From: DAITMV01 sp036834985
GTDB lineage: Bacteria; Pseudomonadota; Gammaproteobacteria; Burkholderiales; Burkholderiaceae_B
NCBI GenBank assembly: GCA_036834985.1
Contig: DAITMV010000001.1
Coordinates: 1-64,000 of the forward strand
Direction: 5' to 3'
DNA: 64,000 bases
Positions 42,663 through 51,585 of the stretch are shown here, one piece after another. Position 1 is the stretch's first letter; each line of letters begins with the position of its first letter. Both the position numbers and the translations under genes were made by a program. Under the pieces are notes generated by a model, which worked only from the letters and a program-made list of their open reading frames with translations, was not told the origin of the DNA and ran no database searches.

Positions 42663-43916
42663 TTAAGCCCGTGCGCGGCGTGATTTAAAGGTGTTCAATC
42701 CGCTGGCCAAGAGGATCATCAGGAACGCCCAGCGAGCTGATTCATTGGGCTTGGGTTCACGGCCCTTGCCCATGCGATGCAGTTGACGGGTGTACCACTG
42801 GATTTCCATCAGTGCGGCTCTGTCGATCATCGGAATGCCGGTCAGTTGCGGGCGAATGGTCTCGGCGGGGTTTTGCCCCTGCAACAAACGCAGCGGTAAA
42901 TCGGGTTCGATCGCCAGCGGGCGAGCCAGACCAATCACATCTACACTACCGCTGGCCAAGGCCTGATTCATGCCGGCAACGGTTCTGAAACCGCCGGTCA
43001 GCATCAAGGGGGTATCGACCCGTGCACGTACCTTTTCCGTAAATTCGATGAAATAGGCTTCGCGCTCCACGGTGCTTTGCTTTTTGGTGTTGCCCACGCC
43101 GGTCATGGCCGGGTCTTCGTAGGTGCCACCGGAAATTTCAAACAGATCAATGCCTGCGGCGGCCAGTTGCTCAATCACACCCAGTGACTCTTCCTCGCTA
43201 AAGCCCCCACGCTGAAAGTCGGCCGAATTCAATTTGATGCCCACGGGGAAATCGTCGCCCACCGCAGCTCGGACGGATTGATACACCCCCATCACAAAGC
43301 GGCGGCGATTCTCAACGCTGCCACCCCATTGGTCAGTGCGCTGGTTGTGGTGCGGCGATAAAAACTGCCCGATCAGGTAGCCGTGGGCACCGTGAATCTG
43401 GATGCCGGTAAAGCCAGCCTGCTTGGCAATGCCTGCCGCTTTGCCCCAGCGGGCAATGATGTCTACAATTTCTTCATGCGTCAGTTCACGGGGAGTGGCA
43501 AAGGCAGCCTGCAAGTCTTTGCGAAACGGAATTGCAGATGGCGCGACGCTTTGTTTGTTCAGTCCACGCGGGCATTGTTTGCCCGGGTGATTGATCTGCA
43601 TCCAGGCATGGCCTCCTTGGCTAGTGCAGGCTTGTGCCCAGGCGCGGAGCATGTCCATGTCGCGGTCGTCTTCAATCACGACGTTGCCCGGTTCCCCGAG
43701 GTAACGGCGGTCGATCATGACATTGCCGGTGATCGACAAGCCAATCCCGCCTTCAGCCCAGCGGCGATACAGCTCCACCAGCTTCTGGGTGGGCCGGTTG
43801 TCCCACGTGCCCAGCGCTTCGCTCATCGCACCTTTGGCCAGACGGTTGGGTACGGGCTTGGCGTGTGGGCGGTTTTTGAAAATCAGGGGATCATTGATGC
43901 GCAGGGTTGTTGTCAT
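42663..43916 (-). CDS. NADH:flavin oxidoreductase / old yellow enzyme family
   Basis: This 417-residue flavoprotein has an FMN-binding TIM barrel. It shows KNRPHAKPVPNRLAKGAMSEALG, GLSITGNVMIDRRYLGEPGN, HAWMQINHPGKQCP and IQIHGAHGYLIGQFLSPHHN, the classic His-Gly-Ala-His-Gly-Tyr catalytic region. It resembles 2,4-dienoyl-CoA reductase or xenobiotic-enone reductases but has no C-terminal iron-sulfur or NADPH domain. The ATG at 43916 (GAGAC upstream) is preferred over further ATGs in the leader. It is divergent from mnmC, with a small palindrome between them. Confidence 0.85.
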   Translation of the reverse strand: MTTTLRINDPLIFKNRPHAKPVPNRLAKGAMSEALGTWDNRPTQKLVELYRRWAEGGIGLSITGNVMIDRRYLGEPGNVVIEDDRDMDMLRAWAQACTSQGGHAWMQINHPGKQCPRGLNKQSVAPSAIPFRKDLQAAFATPRELTHEEIVDIIARWGKAAGIAKQAGFTGIQIHGAHGYLIGQFLSPHHNQRTDQWGGSVENRRRFVMGVYQSVRAAVGDDFPVGIKLNSADFQRGGFSEEESLGVIEQLAAAGIDLFEISGGTYEDPAMTGVGNTKKQSTVEREAYFIEFTEKVRARVDTPLMLTGGFRTVAGMNQALASGSVDVIGLARPLAIEPDLPLRLLQGQNPAETIRPQLTGIPMIDRAALMEIQWYTRQLHRMGKGREPKPNESARWAFLMILLASGLNTFKSRRARA

Positions 43917-44000
43917 TGTTGTCTCGGTAGTCTCCATCGTGGAGCAAGCAGTGTAGTCAAAGCGGGTGTGCCGGTCACTGGTGTACATTCTCTAAATACG

Positions 44001-44017
44001 TGTCTAATGACTAGACA
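44001..44017. promoter_or_regulatory. Perfect 6-bp inverted repeat upstream of mnmC and the flavin oxidoreductase
   Basis: TGTCTA-ATGAC-TAGACA is exact and 17 bp long, lying 11 bp before the mnmC start and 84 bp from the oxidoreductase gene. It resembles the GTCTA/TAGAC operators of TetR regulators such as NemR, which control old-yellow-enzyme genes in other bacteria. No regulator gene is adjacent. Confidence 0.45.
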
Positions 44018-44028
44018 ATGAGGAATAC

Positions 44029-45990
44029 ATGAATCGTTATGTGCCCGTAGAACCTGCCCTGCTCCGTTGGCAAGGCGAGGCGGTGTATTCCGGGCAGTTT
44101 GACCAGCCGTTTCTCAACCCCGCCGATGGTCTGACGCAGGCGCAGCAAGTGTACGTAGAAGGCTCTCAGTTGCAACAGCGCTGGGAGCAGCATGACTGGC
44201 TGGCGTGCCCTGTGTTTGTGGTGTGTGAGGCGGGTTTTGGTGCGGGGATTAATGCCTTGAGCACTTTTCAGGCGTGGAATCAATGGCGAACCACGTTCGT
44301 CATCAAGTGGCCCGCCCTACAGCCCGTCCTGCAGTATGTCGCCGCTGAAAAGTATCCCCTGAGCCATGCAGATTTACAGCGCATGCTGGTCCGTTATGTG
44401 GCGCTTGAAAAAGGCTTGGCTGAGTTGGTCGAGTGTCTAATCTCGCAATGGCCCACATTAACCCCAGGCCTGCATCGTCTGTCATTTGACGACTACGGGG
44501 TTGGGCTGGACGTGTGGTTTGGTGACACACAGGATTGTTTTGAGCAATGGGATGGCCGTGCCCACGCGTGGTATCTGGACGGGTTTTCGCCAGCCTCCAA
44601 TCCCCAGATGTGGACCCTCAAATTGTTCTATACCCTGGCCAAAAAAAGCGCCCCGCAGGCAACGGTTGCCACATACTATGCTGACGAGTCGGTCAGACAG
44701 GGGCTCGCCCGCGCTCGACTGAATGTTGTATCCGCTGACAGTATGTCCAACCCCGATGTTTCCAACGGTGGTGTTTCCAACGTCAGTGTGCCCGAAGATC
44801 GCCGGTATTCAGTTGCCCCGGCACAAGCCCGCATCGTCGCAGTCATCGGTGCCGGCATGGCCGGTGTTTGGGCCGCCCACGCGATGATACGCGCAGCACG
44901 CCAGCAAGGCCAGCCGGTGCGCGTGATGCTGATTGATCAAGCATCTGCACCGGCACAGGGTGCATCAGGCAATGTGGCGGGCGCCTTCCATCCCCATGTG
45001 TCCAGCGATGACAGTCGACTGTCCCGGTTAAGCCGAATGGGATGTGAAGCGACTTTGAAGTCACTGCAACGTTTGTCGGCGCTGGGTTTATTGCAGCCAG
45101 GAGTGGATTGGGCCATGCCCGGGCATCTGCAATTGGCGGATGATGCCGCCGAGGAAGACAAGTTCGCAGCGTTGGTGAGCACCCTGCAATTTCCACAGGA
45201 TGCATTGCAGTACGTCACCGCGTCCCAAGCTGCGTGCTTGATGGGGCTGCAGCCGTTGCACGGGGGGTGGTGGTTTGCACAAGGTGGCTGGCTTAAGCCT
45301 GTTCGTTGGCTCGACGCTGCGCTTTACGAGGTGGCTGCAGATCTGGAGCTGCACATGAACACCCATGTTGTTGCGCTTGAGCAGGTGAACCCCGACGGAC
45401 GCTGGCGGGTTGATGGGGTATCGACCCGTCATGGACCGCAGCAGGCCAACACTCTGATTGCAGACGCTGTGGTGATCGCCAACGCGCAGGCTTGTCAAAT
45501 CCTGTGGCCGTTGGCCGGAGCCACGATGAGTGCGGTCAAAGGGCAAGTTAGCCTGGTGACGGTGAGACGCGATGAGCTGCCCTTGTGTGTGGTGTCAGGC
45601 AGCGCGTATGCCATTCCGATGTCAGATCACACGCTGTTGTTGGGTGCCACCTATGAGCGCCCCGGCGACAACACCGAGGTGACCGAGCAGGCCCACCACA
45701 GCAATATCGAGCGTTGGCAGCGCACGTTTAACAAAGTATCAGCCCCGGAGGTGACAGGTGGGCGCAGTGCCATCCGCGCCGTCTGGCCAGACCGCTTGCC
45801 GGTGATGGGCCGGGTGGCAGGAACGGACGCCAACCCCTTGTTCATGTGCACAGGCTATGCGTCTCGCGGCATCACGTGGGCCGTTATGGGCGGTGAAATC
45901 ATTGCCGCCCAGCTCTTTGAACAGCCGCCGGTATTGGTTCAACCGCTGGCGGCAGCTGTATCGGCGACTCGCTTTATGCGACGCGCCTGA
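44029..45990 (+). CDS. mnmC: Bifunctional tRNA 5-methylaminomethyl-2-thiouridine synthase MnmC
   Basis: This 653-residue fusion has an N-terminal SAM methyltransferase (residues 1-240: FVVCEAGFGAGINALSTFQAW, YLDGFSPASNPQMWT) and a C-terminal FAD oxidoreductase (from about 265: VAVIGAGMAGVWAAHAMIR, ending with CTGYASRGITWAVMGGEI). It removes the carboxymethyl group from cmnm5s2U34 and methylates the product in tRNA wobble positions. Both active domains are complete. GAGGA lies 4 bases before the ATG. Confidence 0.94.
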   Translation: MNRYVPVEPALLRWQGEAVYSGQFDQPFLNPADGLTQAQQVYVEGSQLQQRWEQHDWLACPVFVVCEAGFGAGINALSTFQAWNQWRTTFVIKWPALQPVLQYVAAEKYPLSHADLQRMLVRYVALEKGLAELVECLISQWPTLTPGLHRLSFDDYGVGLDVWFGDTQDCFEQWDGRAHAWYLDGFSPASNPQMWTLKLFYTLAKKSAPQATVATYYADESVRQGLARARLNVVSADSMSNPDVSNGGVSNVSVPEDRRYSVAPAQARIVAVIGAGMAGVWAAHAMIRAARQQGQPVRVMLIDQASAPAQGASGNVAGAFHPHVSSDDSRLSRLSRMGCEATLKSLQRLSALGLLQPGVDWAMPGHLQLADDAAEEDKFAALVSTLQFPQDALQYVTASQAACLMGLQPLHGGWWFAQGGWLKPVRWLDAALYEVAADLELHMNTHVVALEQVNPDGRWRVDGVSTRHGPQQANTLIADAVVIANAQACQILWPLAGATMSAVKGQVSLVTVRRDELPLCVVSGSAYAIPMSDHTLLLGATYERPGDNTEVTEQAHHSNIERWQRTFNKVSAPEVTGGRSAIRAVWPDRLPVMGRVAGTDANPLFMCTGYASRGITWAVMGGEIIAAQLFEQPPVLVQPLAAAVSATRFMRRA

Positions 45991-46018
45991 TACCTCAACC
46001 CCTCAGCCGCCTAAGGCC

Positions 46019-48694
46019 TTATTCGGAGGCTTTGGGCTTGGCAACGGCTTTGGCCGTGGCTGCCTTCGTGGGCTTTTTGGTCGGAGCTTTTTTGGTGGCA
46101 GGCTTTGCTTCTGCCTTAACGGGCGCCTCGGCTTGGGCTGCAGATTTGGCCGGTGTCTTGGCTTTACCTTTTGCAGCAGCTCCATCCTTGGGTGTCTTGG
46201 CTTCAAACTCAAAGCCGATGGTGCCATCGGGCTTTTTCATGAGAAAGGCCTTGAAGGCGCGTCGTGTTTTGCTCGATACAAAGCGGGTGAGCAGATCCGT
46301 TTTGCCCTCAGTGAGCAACTTGCGCATTTGCTCAGCTTCAATCGGTTGCTGCAAGATCACCTTGCCAGAGCGGAAGTCACAGGGCTTGCCGGGTGCGACT
46401 GCTTTTTCGCAGACGTACGAGGCGCCGTGATCGTACACAGCGCTGCCACATTTGGGGCAAGGTCCTATGGGTGTTTGACCCGAAAAGTCGACACCCTCAC
46501 CAGACTCATCATCACCATCGCTGCCCTGGCCAAAATCAAATTCGAGTTTGTTGTCCGATGACAGCTTCAGCACAGCCGAAAATGGACGGCCCATTTTGCT
46601 GCGGAACCCGTCAAGCAAAGGCAATTCACGCTGGGTCAGAAGGCCTTCAACTTCAGGCACTTCAAACTGTCGTCCGCCGGGCACCTTGCTGATGGAAAAA
46701 TCACAGGCAGTGCAGGCAAAACGGCGGTAGTTTTCCTTGACCACAGCACCACATTTGGGACACGGTGACGTCAGGGTGGCGTAGTCGCCGGGGATGGTAT
46801 CTTCGGTGTAGTTTTTGGCACGCTCAACAATGGTTTTGGTGATTTCCGCGATTTGTCGCATGAAATCACCTCGGGACAGCTGTCCCTTTTCCATCTGAGA
46901 CAGCTTGTATTCCCACTCACCCGTCAATTCGGGCATGGTCAATTCAGCAACGCCCAAGCCGCGCAACAGGGTCAGCAATTGGAATGCTTTGGCCGTGGGG
47001 ACCAGCTCGCGTGCATCGCGAACCAGGTATTTTTCTGCCAACAAACCTTCAATAATGGCCGCGCGCGTAGCAGGCGTGCCCAAGCCTTTGGTGCCCATGG
47101 CCTCCCGCAGCTCATCGTCGTCGACCAGCTTGCCGGCACCTTCCATGGCCGAGAGCAGTGTGGCTTCTGAGTATCGAGCGGGTGGTCGCGTTTGCTGGGC
47201 CAGTACGTCGACGCGTTCGGTATCCACCACTTCGCCCGCGTCGACGGGTACCAGAATACCATCGTCGCCAATGGCCGCTTCCTTGCCGTAAATGCTCAGC
47301 CAGCCAGGTGCCACGAGGATTTTGCCCTCGGTTTTAAACTGGTGCGACTGCACATGGGTAATCCGTGTCGTGATGAGGTACTCGGCCACCGGGAAAAATA
47401 CGGCTAAAAATCGTTTAACGACGAGGTCATACAATTTTTGCTCAGGTTCAGACAGGGATTTGGGCGTCTGAAGTGTTGGGATGATCGCAAAGTGGTCAGA
47501 CACCTTGGTGTTGTCAAAAACCCGTTTGTTGGGCTTGATCCACTTGTTGTTCAAGATGGCCCGTGCATGCGGCGCATAGGGGCGCATCAAGAAGGCTGAT
47601 TCACCTGAGCCTTGGGCGCCTTCTACAATCGCCTCCATGGTTTTGAATACCGTGCCGATGTAATCTTCGGGCAACGCCTTTGAATCGGTACGCGGATACG
47701 TCAGAACCTTATGCTTTTCGTACAAGGCTTGGGCCAGCCCGAGCGTGTTTTTGGCTGAAAACCCGAAGCGGCTATTGGCCTCTCGCTGAAGGGTAGTCAA
47801 ATCAAACAGTTGCGGCGCGATCTGAGTCGAAGGCTTGGACTCCTCGGTGACTGTACCCGGTTGGCCTGTACACAGTGCAGCAATTGCACGGGCTTTGGCT
47901 TCTTCCCATAAGCGGTCGGCGCGGGCGTCGGGGTCGTCGCTTTTTTTAAACAGCGGATCGATCCACTTGCCCTCGTAATGCCCGGCTTTAGCGGCGAAAT
48001 CTGCTTTTAATTCCCAATAATCACGGGCTACAAATTTCCGGATTTTTTCTTCGCGCTCCACCACAATGGTCAGCGTAGGCGTTTGCACACGGCCCACGGT
48101 GGTCAGGTAAAAGCCGCCTTCCTTGCTGTTAAAGGCGGTCATGGCCCGTGTGCCATTGATGCCGACCAGCCAGTCAGCCTCGGAACGACACCGGGCGGCG
48201 TCTGCCAGCGGCAGCATCTCGGCGTCGCTGCGCAGCTTGGCAAAGGCCTCGCGGATGGCTGCGGGCGTCATCGACTGCAACCACAAGCGCTGTACCGGCT
48301 TGTCGCTTTTGGCAAACTGGGCGATCAGACGGAAAATCAGCTCACCTTCCCGGCCCGCGTCACAAGCATTGATCAGGCCTGTGACATCTTTGCGCTTGAT
48401 GAGCTTGGTCAGTACTTTGAGACGGGATTCTGTTTTGGCGATCGGGTTTAAATCAAATCGTGGGGGCAGCACCGGCAGGTTGGCAAAACTCCACTTGCCG
48501 CGCTTGACTTCAAATTCCTCGGGAGCCTTGATTTCCAACAAATGTCCGACGGCGGACGAGAGCACATACTCGTCGCTCTCAAAATAGTCGTCGTGTTTGG
48601 TAAAGCCGCCCATGGCACGCGCAATATCGGCGGCCACGGAAGGCTTTTCAGCGATGATCAGCAATTTACTGGCTTGTTGGGTGCTCACGGGCAC
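46019..48694 (-). CDS. topB: DNA topoisomerase III
   Basis: This 891-residue type IA topoisomerase has an N-terminal TOPRIM (LLIIAEKPSVAADIARAMGG, acids in NACDAGREGEL) and the active-site Tyr at about 333 in LTYPRTDSK. C-terminal zinc-ribbon pairs CPKCG...CTACD and CPKCG...C are followed by a FKAFLMKKPDGTIGFEFE motif and a 60-residue Ala/Lys/Pro tail (TKKAPTKKPTKAATAK) like histone H1. The extra C-terminal parts make it much longer than Escherichia coli TopB. It decatenates DNA. The GTG at 48694, or one two codons later, is the start. Confidence 0.93.
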   Translation of the reverse strand: MPVSTQQASKLLIIAEKPSVAADIARAMGGFTKHDDYFESDEYVLSSAVGHLLEIKAPEEFEVKRGKWSFANLPVLPPRFDLNPIAKTESRLKVLTKLIKRKDVTGLINACDAGREGELIFRLIAQFAKSDKPVQRLWLQSMTPAAIREAFAKLRSDAEMLPLADAARCRSEADWLVGINGTRAMTAFNSKEGGFYLTTVGRVQTPTLTIVVEREEKIRKFVARDYWELKADFAAKAGHYEGKWIDPLFKKSDDPDARADRLWEEAKARAIAALCTGQPGTVTEESKPSTQIAPQLFDLTTLQREANSRFGFSAKNTLGLAQALYEKHKVLTYPRTDSKALPEDYIGTVFKTMEAIVEGAQGSGESAFLMRPYAPHARAILNNKWIKPNKRVFDNTKVSDHFAIIPTLQTPKSLSEPEQKLYDLVVKRFLAVFFPVAEYLITTRITHVQSHQFKTEGKILVAPGWLSIYGKEAAIGDDGILVPVDAGEVVDTERVDVLAQQTRPPARYSEATLLSAMEGAGKLVDDDELREAMGTKGLGTPATRAAIIEGLLAEKYLVRDARELVPTAKAFQLLTLLRGLGVAELTMPELTGEWEYKLSQMEKGQLSRGDFMRQIAEITKTIVERAKNYTEDTIPGDYATLTSPCPKCGAVVKENYRRFACTACDFSISKVPGGRQFEVPEVEGLLTQRELPLLDGFRSKMGRPFSAVLKLSSDNKLEFDFGQGSDGDDESGEGVDFSGQTPIGPCPKCGSAVYDHGASYVCEKAVAPGKPCDFRSGKVILQQPIEAEQMRKLLTEGKTDLLTRFVSSKTRRAFKAFLMKKPDGTIGFEFEAKTPKDGAAAKGKAKTPAKSAAQAEAPVKAEAKPATKKAPTKKPTKAATAKAVAKPKASE

Positions 48695-48792
48695 TACTCA
48701 CATTTTTCAGGGGTTATCGCGCCGAAGTTTAAGCGCCTGTCAAATTAGAGTGCAAGTGATATCAATAGATCTAGTGGTTTTTTTTCAGAAAC

Positions 48793-49923
48793 CTATCTAA
48801 AACGGCACCACCTTTGGCCAGCTTCCGGCGTGATCCAACCCTCCAGCTCGAGCAGGGTGATTTCGGCCAGAACCGCCTCAGCGGTCAGCTCTGTACCCTG
48901 CACAATGGTTTCCAAATCAGTCGGATCAAAGCCGATCACCCGCAAAATGTCTTGTTGCATGGGTACCAGCGCTTCAAACAAGCCTAGGTTGTCGGATTGC
49001 CCCTGTGACTGCACGGGGGCCACACCCTGTACAAGGCGGGTGCGACGGATCGATTCGACGCTGGGCAGGGTATCCTCTTCGATCTGCAGGCCGTTTTCGA
49101 CCAGGATGGCGCCTTTGCGGATCATCAAATGACAGCCTTTGGTATGTGTTGAGTGTATCGATCCCGGCACCGCCATGACGACCCGCCCAGCCTGATTGGC
49201 CTGATGGGCCGTGATCAGCGATCCTGACTTTAAAGCGGCCTCGACCACCACCAGACCATGACACAGCCCGGCGATGATCCGGTTGCGACGAGGAAAAAAA
49301 GCGGGGCGCGGCGGCGTGCCCGGCGGGTACTCTGACAACAGCAATCCACCCTGATCAACAAGCTGTCGAGCCATGTTCGCGTGCTCACGTGGGTAAATGG
49401 TGTCAATACCTGTACCCATCACCGCCACCGTGGCCCCATTCACAGATAAGGCCCCGCGGTGAGCAGCACCGTCAATCCCCGCAGCCAGGCCGCTTACAAT
49501 GCACCAGCCACGATGGCTGAGCCAGGCGGACAGGTTATAAGCGTTCTCAAGCCCGGCGTTGCTGGCATTACGGCTCCCCACCATGGCAATCGCGGGTGTC
49601 TGCAGGCAGGTCAGGTCGCCTTCTGCAAACAGGATCAGCGGTGGGTCAGTTAACTGGGATAGCCGCTCCGGGTAATCGGGCTGGCCCCAGGTCAGCACGT
49701 GTCGGTTGGACCCTCCGGATAGCCATAACTCGGTGGCCTCCTGCCAGGCCTGTATACGGCCGCTGTCCTCATCGCTCAAGCTCCAGCCGATATGGGCAAC
49801 CGCGCCACAGGCCTGACCGTAGTGGCGGGCCAGCTCGATGCGTTGCTGGGGTTTCAGATGCGGGTGATACGCCAGGGTGAGCGCATTACGTAAACGGTTA
49901 TCAATCGTCAGGGCTTTGTTCAT
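48793..49923 (-). CDS. dprA: DNA processing protein DprA (Smf)
   Basis: This 376-residue DprA loads RecA onto incoming single-stranded DNA during transformation. The Rossmann core is clear: VGSRNASNAGLENAYNL, SGLAAGIDGAAHRGAL, GTGIDTIYPREHANMA, and FFPRRNRIIAGLCHGLVVVEA. A C-terminal winged-helix-like part follows (IGFDPTDLETIVQGTELTAEAVLAEI). The order topB-dprA is typical for Burkholderiales. The gene starts 25 bp from the neighbouring LysM-family gene, with the same direction. Confidence 0.93.
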   Translation of the reverse strand: MNKALTIDNRLRNALTLAYHPHLKPQQRIELARHYGQACGAVAHIGWSLSDEDSGRIQAWQEATELWLSGGSNRHVLTWGQPDYPERLSQLTDPPLILFAEGDLTCLQTPAIAMVGSRNASNAGLENAYNLSAWLSHRGWCIVSGLAAGIDGAAHRGALSVNGATVAVMGTGIDTIYPREHANMARQLVDQGGLLLSEYPPGTPPRPAFFPRRNRIIAGLCHGLVVVEAALKSGSLITAHQANQAGRVVMAVPGSIHSTHTKGCHLMIRKGAILVENGLQIEEDTLPSVESIRRTRLVQGVAPVQSQGQSDNLGLFEALVPMQQDILRVIGFDPTDLETIVQGTELTAEAVLAEITLLELEGWITPEAGQRWCRFR

Positions 49924-49948
49924 GGCGGATCAACCAAAAGTATCAGGT

Positions 49949-51037
49949 TTACGGGGTTGGGGCTTGCTTGGGCTGCATGGTGACAGACCCTAACGGCGCA
50001 CCCGCACGGACGGGTTCACGCGCGTCAGTGATGATCGCCAGCGCCGTTTGGCCCTTAACGCTCAGTACCACGGCCTTGGCCTGTTCGGTCGATGGCAGGG
50101 TCACGGTGGCTGGCGGAGCCCGGTTGAGTAATGACGATGGCTCCGGATCAAACTGCGCCGGGACGGGAACCGTCACGGGTGGGCTGATGATCGAAATCAT
50201 GTGGCCTCGTTGCAAAGGAGTAGTCTCGTCCATTGCGATCGCAATCACTGAGTTGGTAACACCAACCGGGTGGTTTCCTATCACGCCGATGACTTCACCC
50301 GTGGTATCGGCCGGGGCGGGACTGGTATCCAGCGTGGTGTAGTCGTCTGCCGGATTGTTGACCACCCAGGTCCCAGGCAGGATTTCCTGTCGGCTAGACA
50401 GAAGCTCCAGCGTGGCCACCGGGCCGGCCTGAACCACTTTGGCCAAGCCCAGGCGTTCTGCTGCGTAACCCTGATCGCTTGTTTGCTTGCTGCGTTTTAA
50501 ACGTTGACTGGGCCGCACCAGTGCAACGCTGTCCCCGGCGTTGTAGCCCGGTGCCTGGCAAAAAAATAAATCGCCTGGTTTGATCAGCAAATCACCTTTG
50601 ACGGTTTGAATCACGCGCCCAGCCCGCTTTACCTCGGTGTCATCAAGCAAGAGCGCGTGGTTGGTGAACGATTCAATCAGTCGCCAGTCCAGGCGACCCG
50701 TCTCGGGTGTGATCGTGGGGAGATCCCGTGGCGCGGGGCTACGCTTTTCAATCGCTAACGGCTCGCTGCTGGTACCCACAGCGGTGGGAGTTACAGTAAA
50801 ACTCGACGTATTGGTGCGAGGTTCTGCGGTGCCTCGTCGGACCCGTTTCCGTGGGCTGGCTGACGTAGGCAATGATGCAGCGGCCACGGCGTGCGGATCT
50901 TGGCCAGCCAGTTCACTGCGGTAGGCAGCGGGTGCGGCCTGAGCCGCCGCCGGCTGCCAGACCCATGTCGTCAGCACAATACCGGCTGCCATGACAGCAC
51001 GGGTCAATAAGTTATATCCTATTGGTATTGAGAGCAT
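49949..51037 (-). CDS. Secreted protein in the LysM-gene position next to def
   Basis: This 362-residue protein has a signal peptide (IGYNLLTRAVMAAGIVLTTW, cleavage near AQA). In related genomes this locus, upstream of dprA and divergent from def, codes for a LysM peptidoglycan-binding protein. The C-terminal part here (KGDLLIKPGDLFFCQAPGYN, SVALVRPSQRLKR, GTWVV then GHMISI) matches my memory of that family. A normal LysM repeat is not seen; residues 55-120 are Ser/Thr/Pro-rich and disordered. It may bind cell wall or act in the envelope. GAGG lies 5 bases before ATG 51037, only 11 bp from the def start. Confidence 0.6.
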   Translation of the reverse strand: MLSIPIGYNLLTRAVMAAGIVLTTWVWQPAAAQAAPAAYRSELAGQDPHAVAAASLPTSASPRKRVRRGTAEPRTNTSSFTVTPTAVGTSSEPLAIEKRSPAPRDLPTITPETGRLDWRLIESFTNHALLLDDTEVKRAGRVIQTVKGDLLIKPGDLFFCQAPGYNAGDSVALVRPSQRLKRSKQTSDQGYAAERLGLAKVVQAGPVATLELLSSRQEILPGTWVVNNPADDYTTLDTSPAPADTTGEVIGVIGNHPVGVTNSVIAIAMDETTPLQRGHMISIISPPVTVPVPAQFDPEPSSLLNRAPPATVTLPSTEQAKAVVLSVKGQTALAIITDAREPVRAGAPLGSVTMQPKQAPTP

Positions 51038-51048
51038 GGAAACCTCGC

Positions 51049-51561
51049 ATGGCGTTGTTAGAGATTTTGCGGTACCCGGACCCGCGCTTAAAGACAGTGG
51101 CAAAACCGGTCACACAGTTCGATGAACGGCTGGACAAACTGGCCAAAGACATGGCGCAAACCATGTATGACGCGCCCGGCGTCGGGTTGGCTGCGACCCA
51201 GATCAATGTTCACGAACGACTCATTGTGGTCGATGTCTCTGAGGAGTCGAACAACCTGATTGTGTTGGTTAACCCGGAAATCATTCAAACAAGCGAGGAC
51301 ACCAAGGTGTACGAAGAGGGTTGTTTATCCGTACCCGGTGTTTATGATGAGGTGGTGCGTCCAGCTACCGTGCGGGTTCGGGCTCAAAACGTCAGGGGTG
51401 ATTTTTTTGAACTGGATGCAGATGGATTACTGGCTGTTTGCATTCAGCACGAAATCGACCATCTGAATGGCAAGGTGTTTGTTGAATATCTATCGCAACT
51501 GAAACAAACCCGTATTAAAACCAAAATGAAAAAGCAGGATAAAGAGCGGCATTCTGCTTAA
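51049..51561 (+). CDS. def: Peptide deformylase
   Basis: This 170-residue Def removes the formyl group from nascent proteins. All three motifs are present: GVGLAATQI, EEGCLSVPG with the metal Cys, and QHEIDHLNGKVF with the HExxH pair. The ATG at 51049 gives the standard start (ALLEILRYPDPRLKTVAKPV). It begins the rightward run def-fmt-htpX-rsmB; a TATAT-like stretch in the 50 bases upstream probably serves as promoter. Confidence 0.96.
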   Translation: MALLEILRYPDPRLKTVAKPVTQFDERLDKLAKDMAQTMYDAPGVGLAATQINVHERLIVVDVSEESNNLIVLVNPEIIQTSEDTKVYEEGCLSVPGVYDEVVRPATVRVRAQNVRGDFFELDADGLLAVCIQHEIDHLNGKVFVEYLSQLKQTRIKTKMKKQDKERHSA

Positions 51562-51585
51562 CCGCATTGATCGAAAGCATCAACT

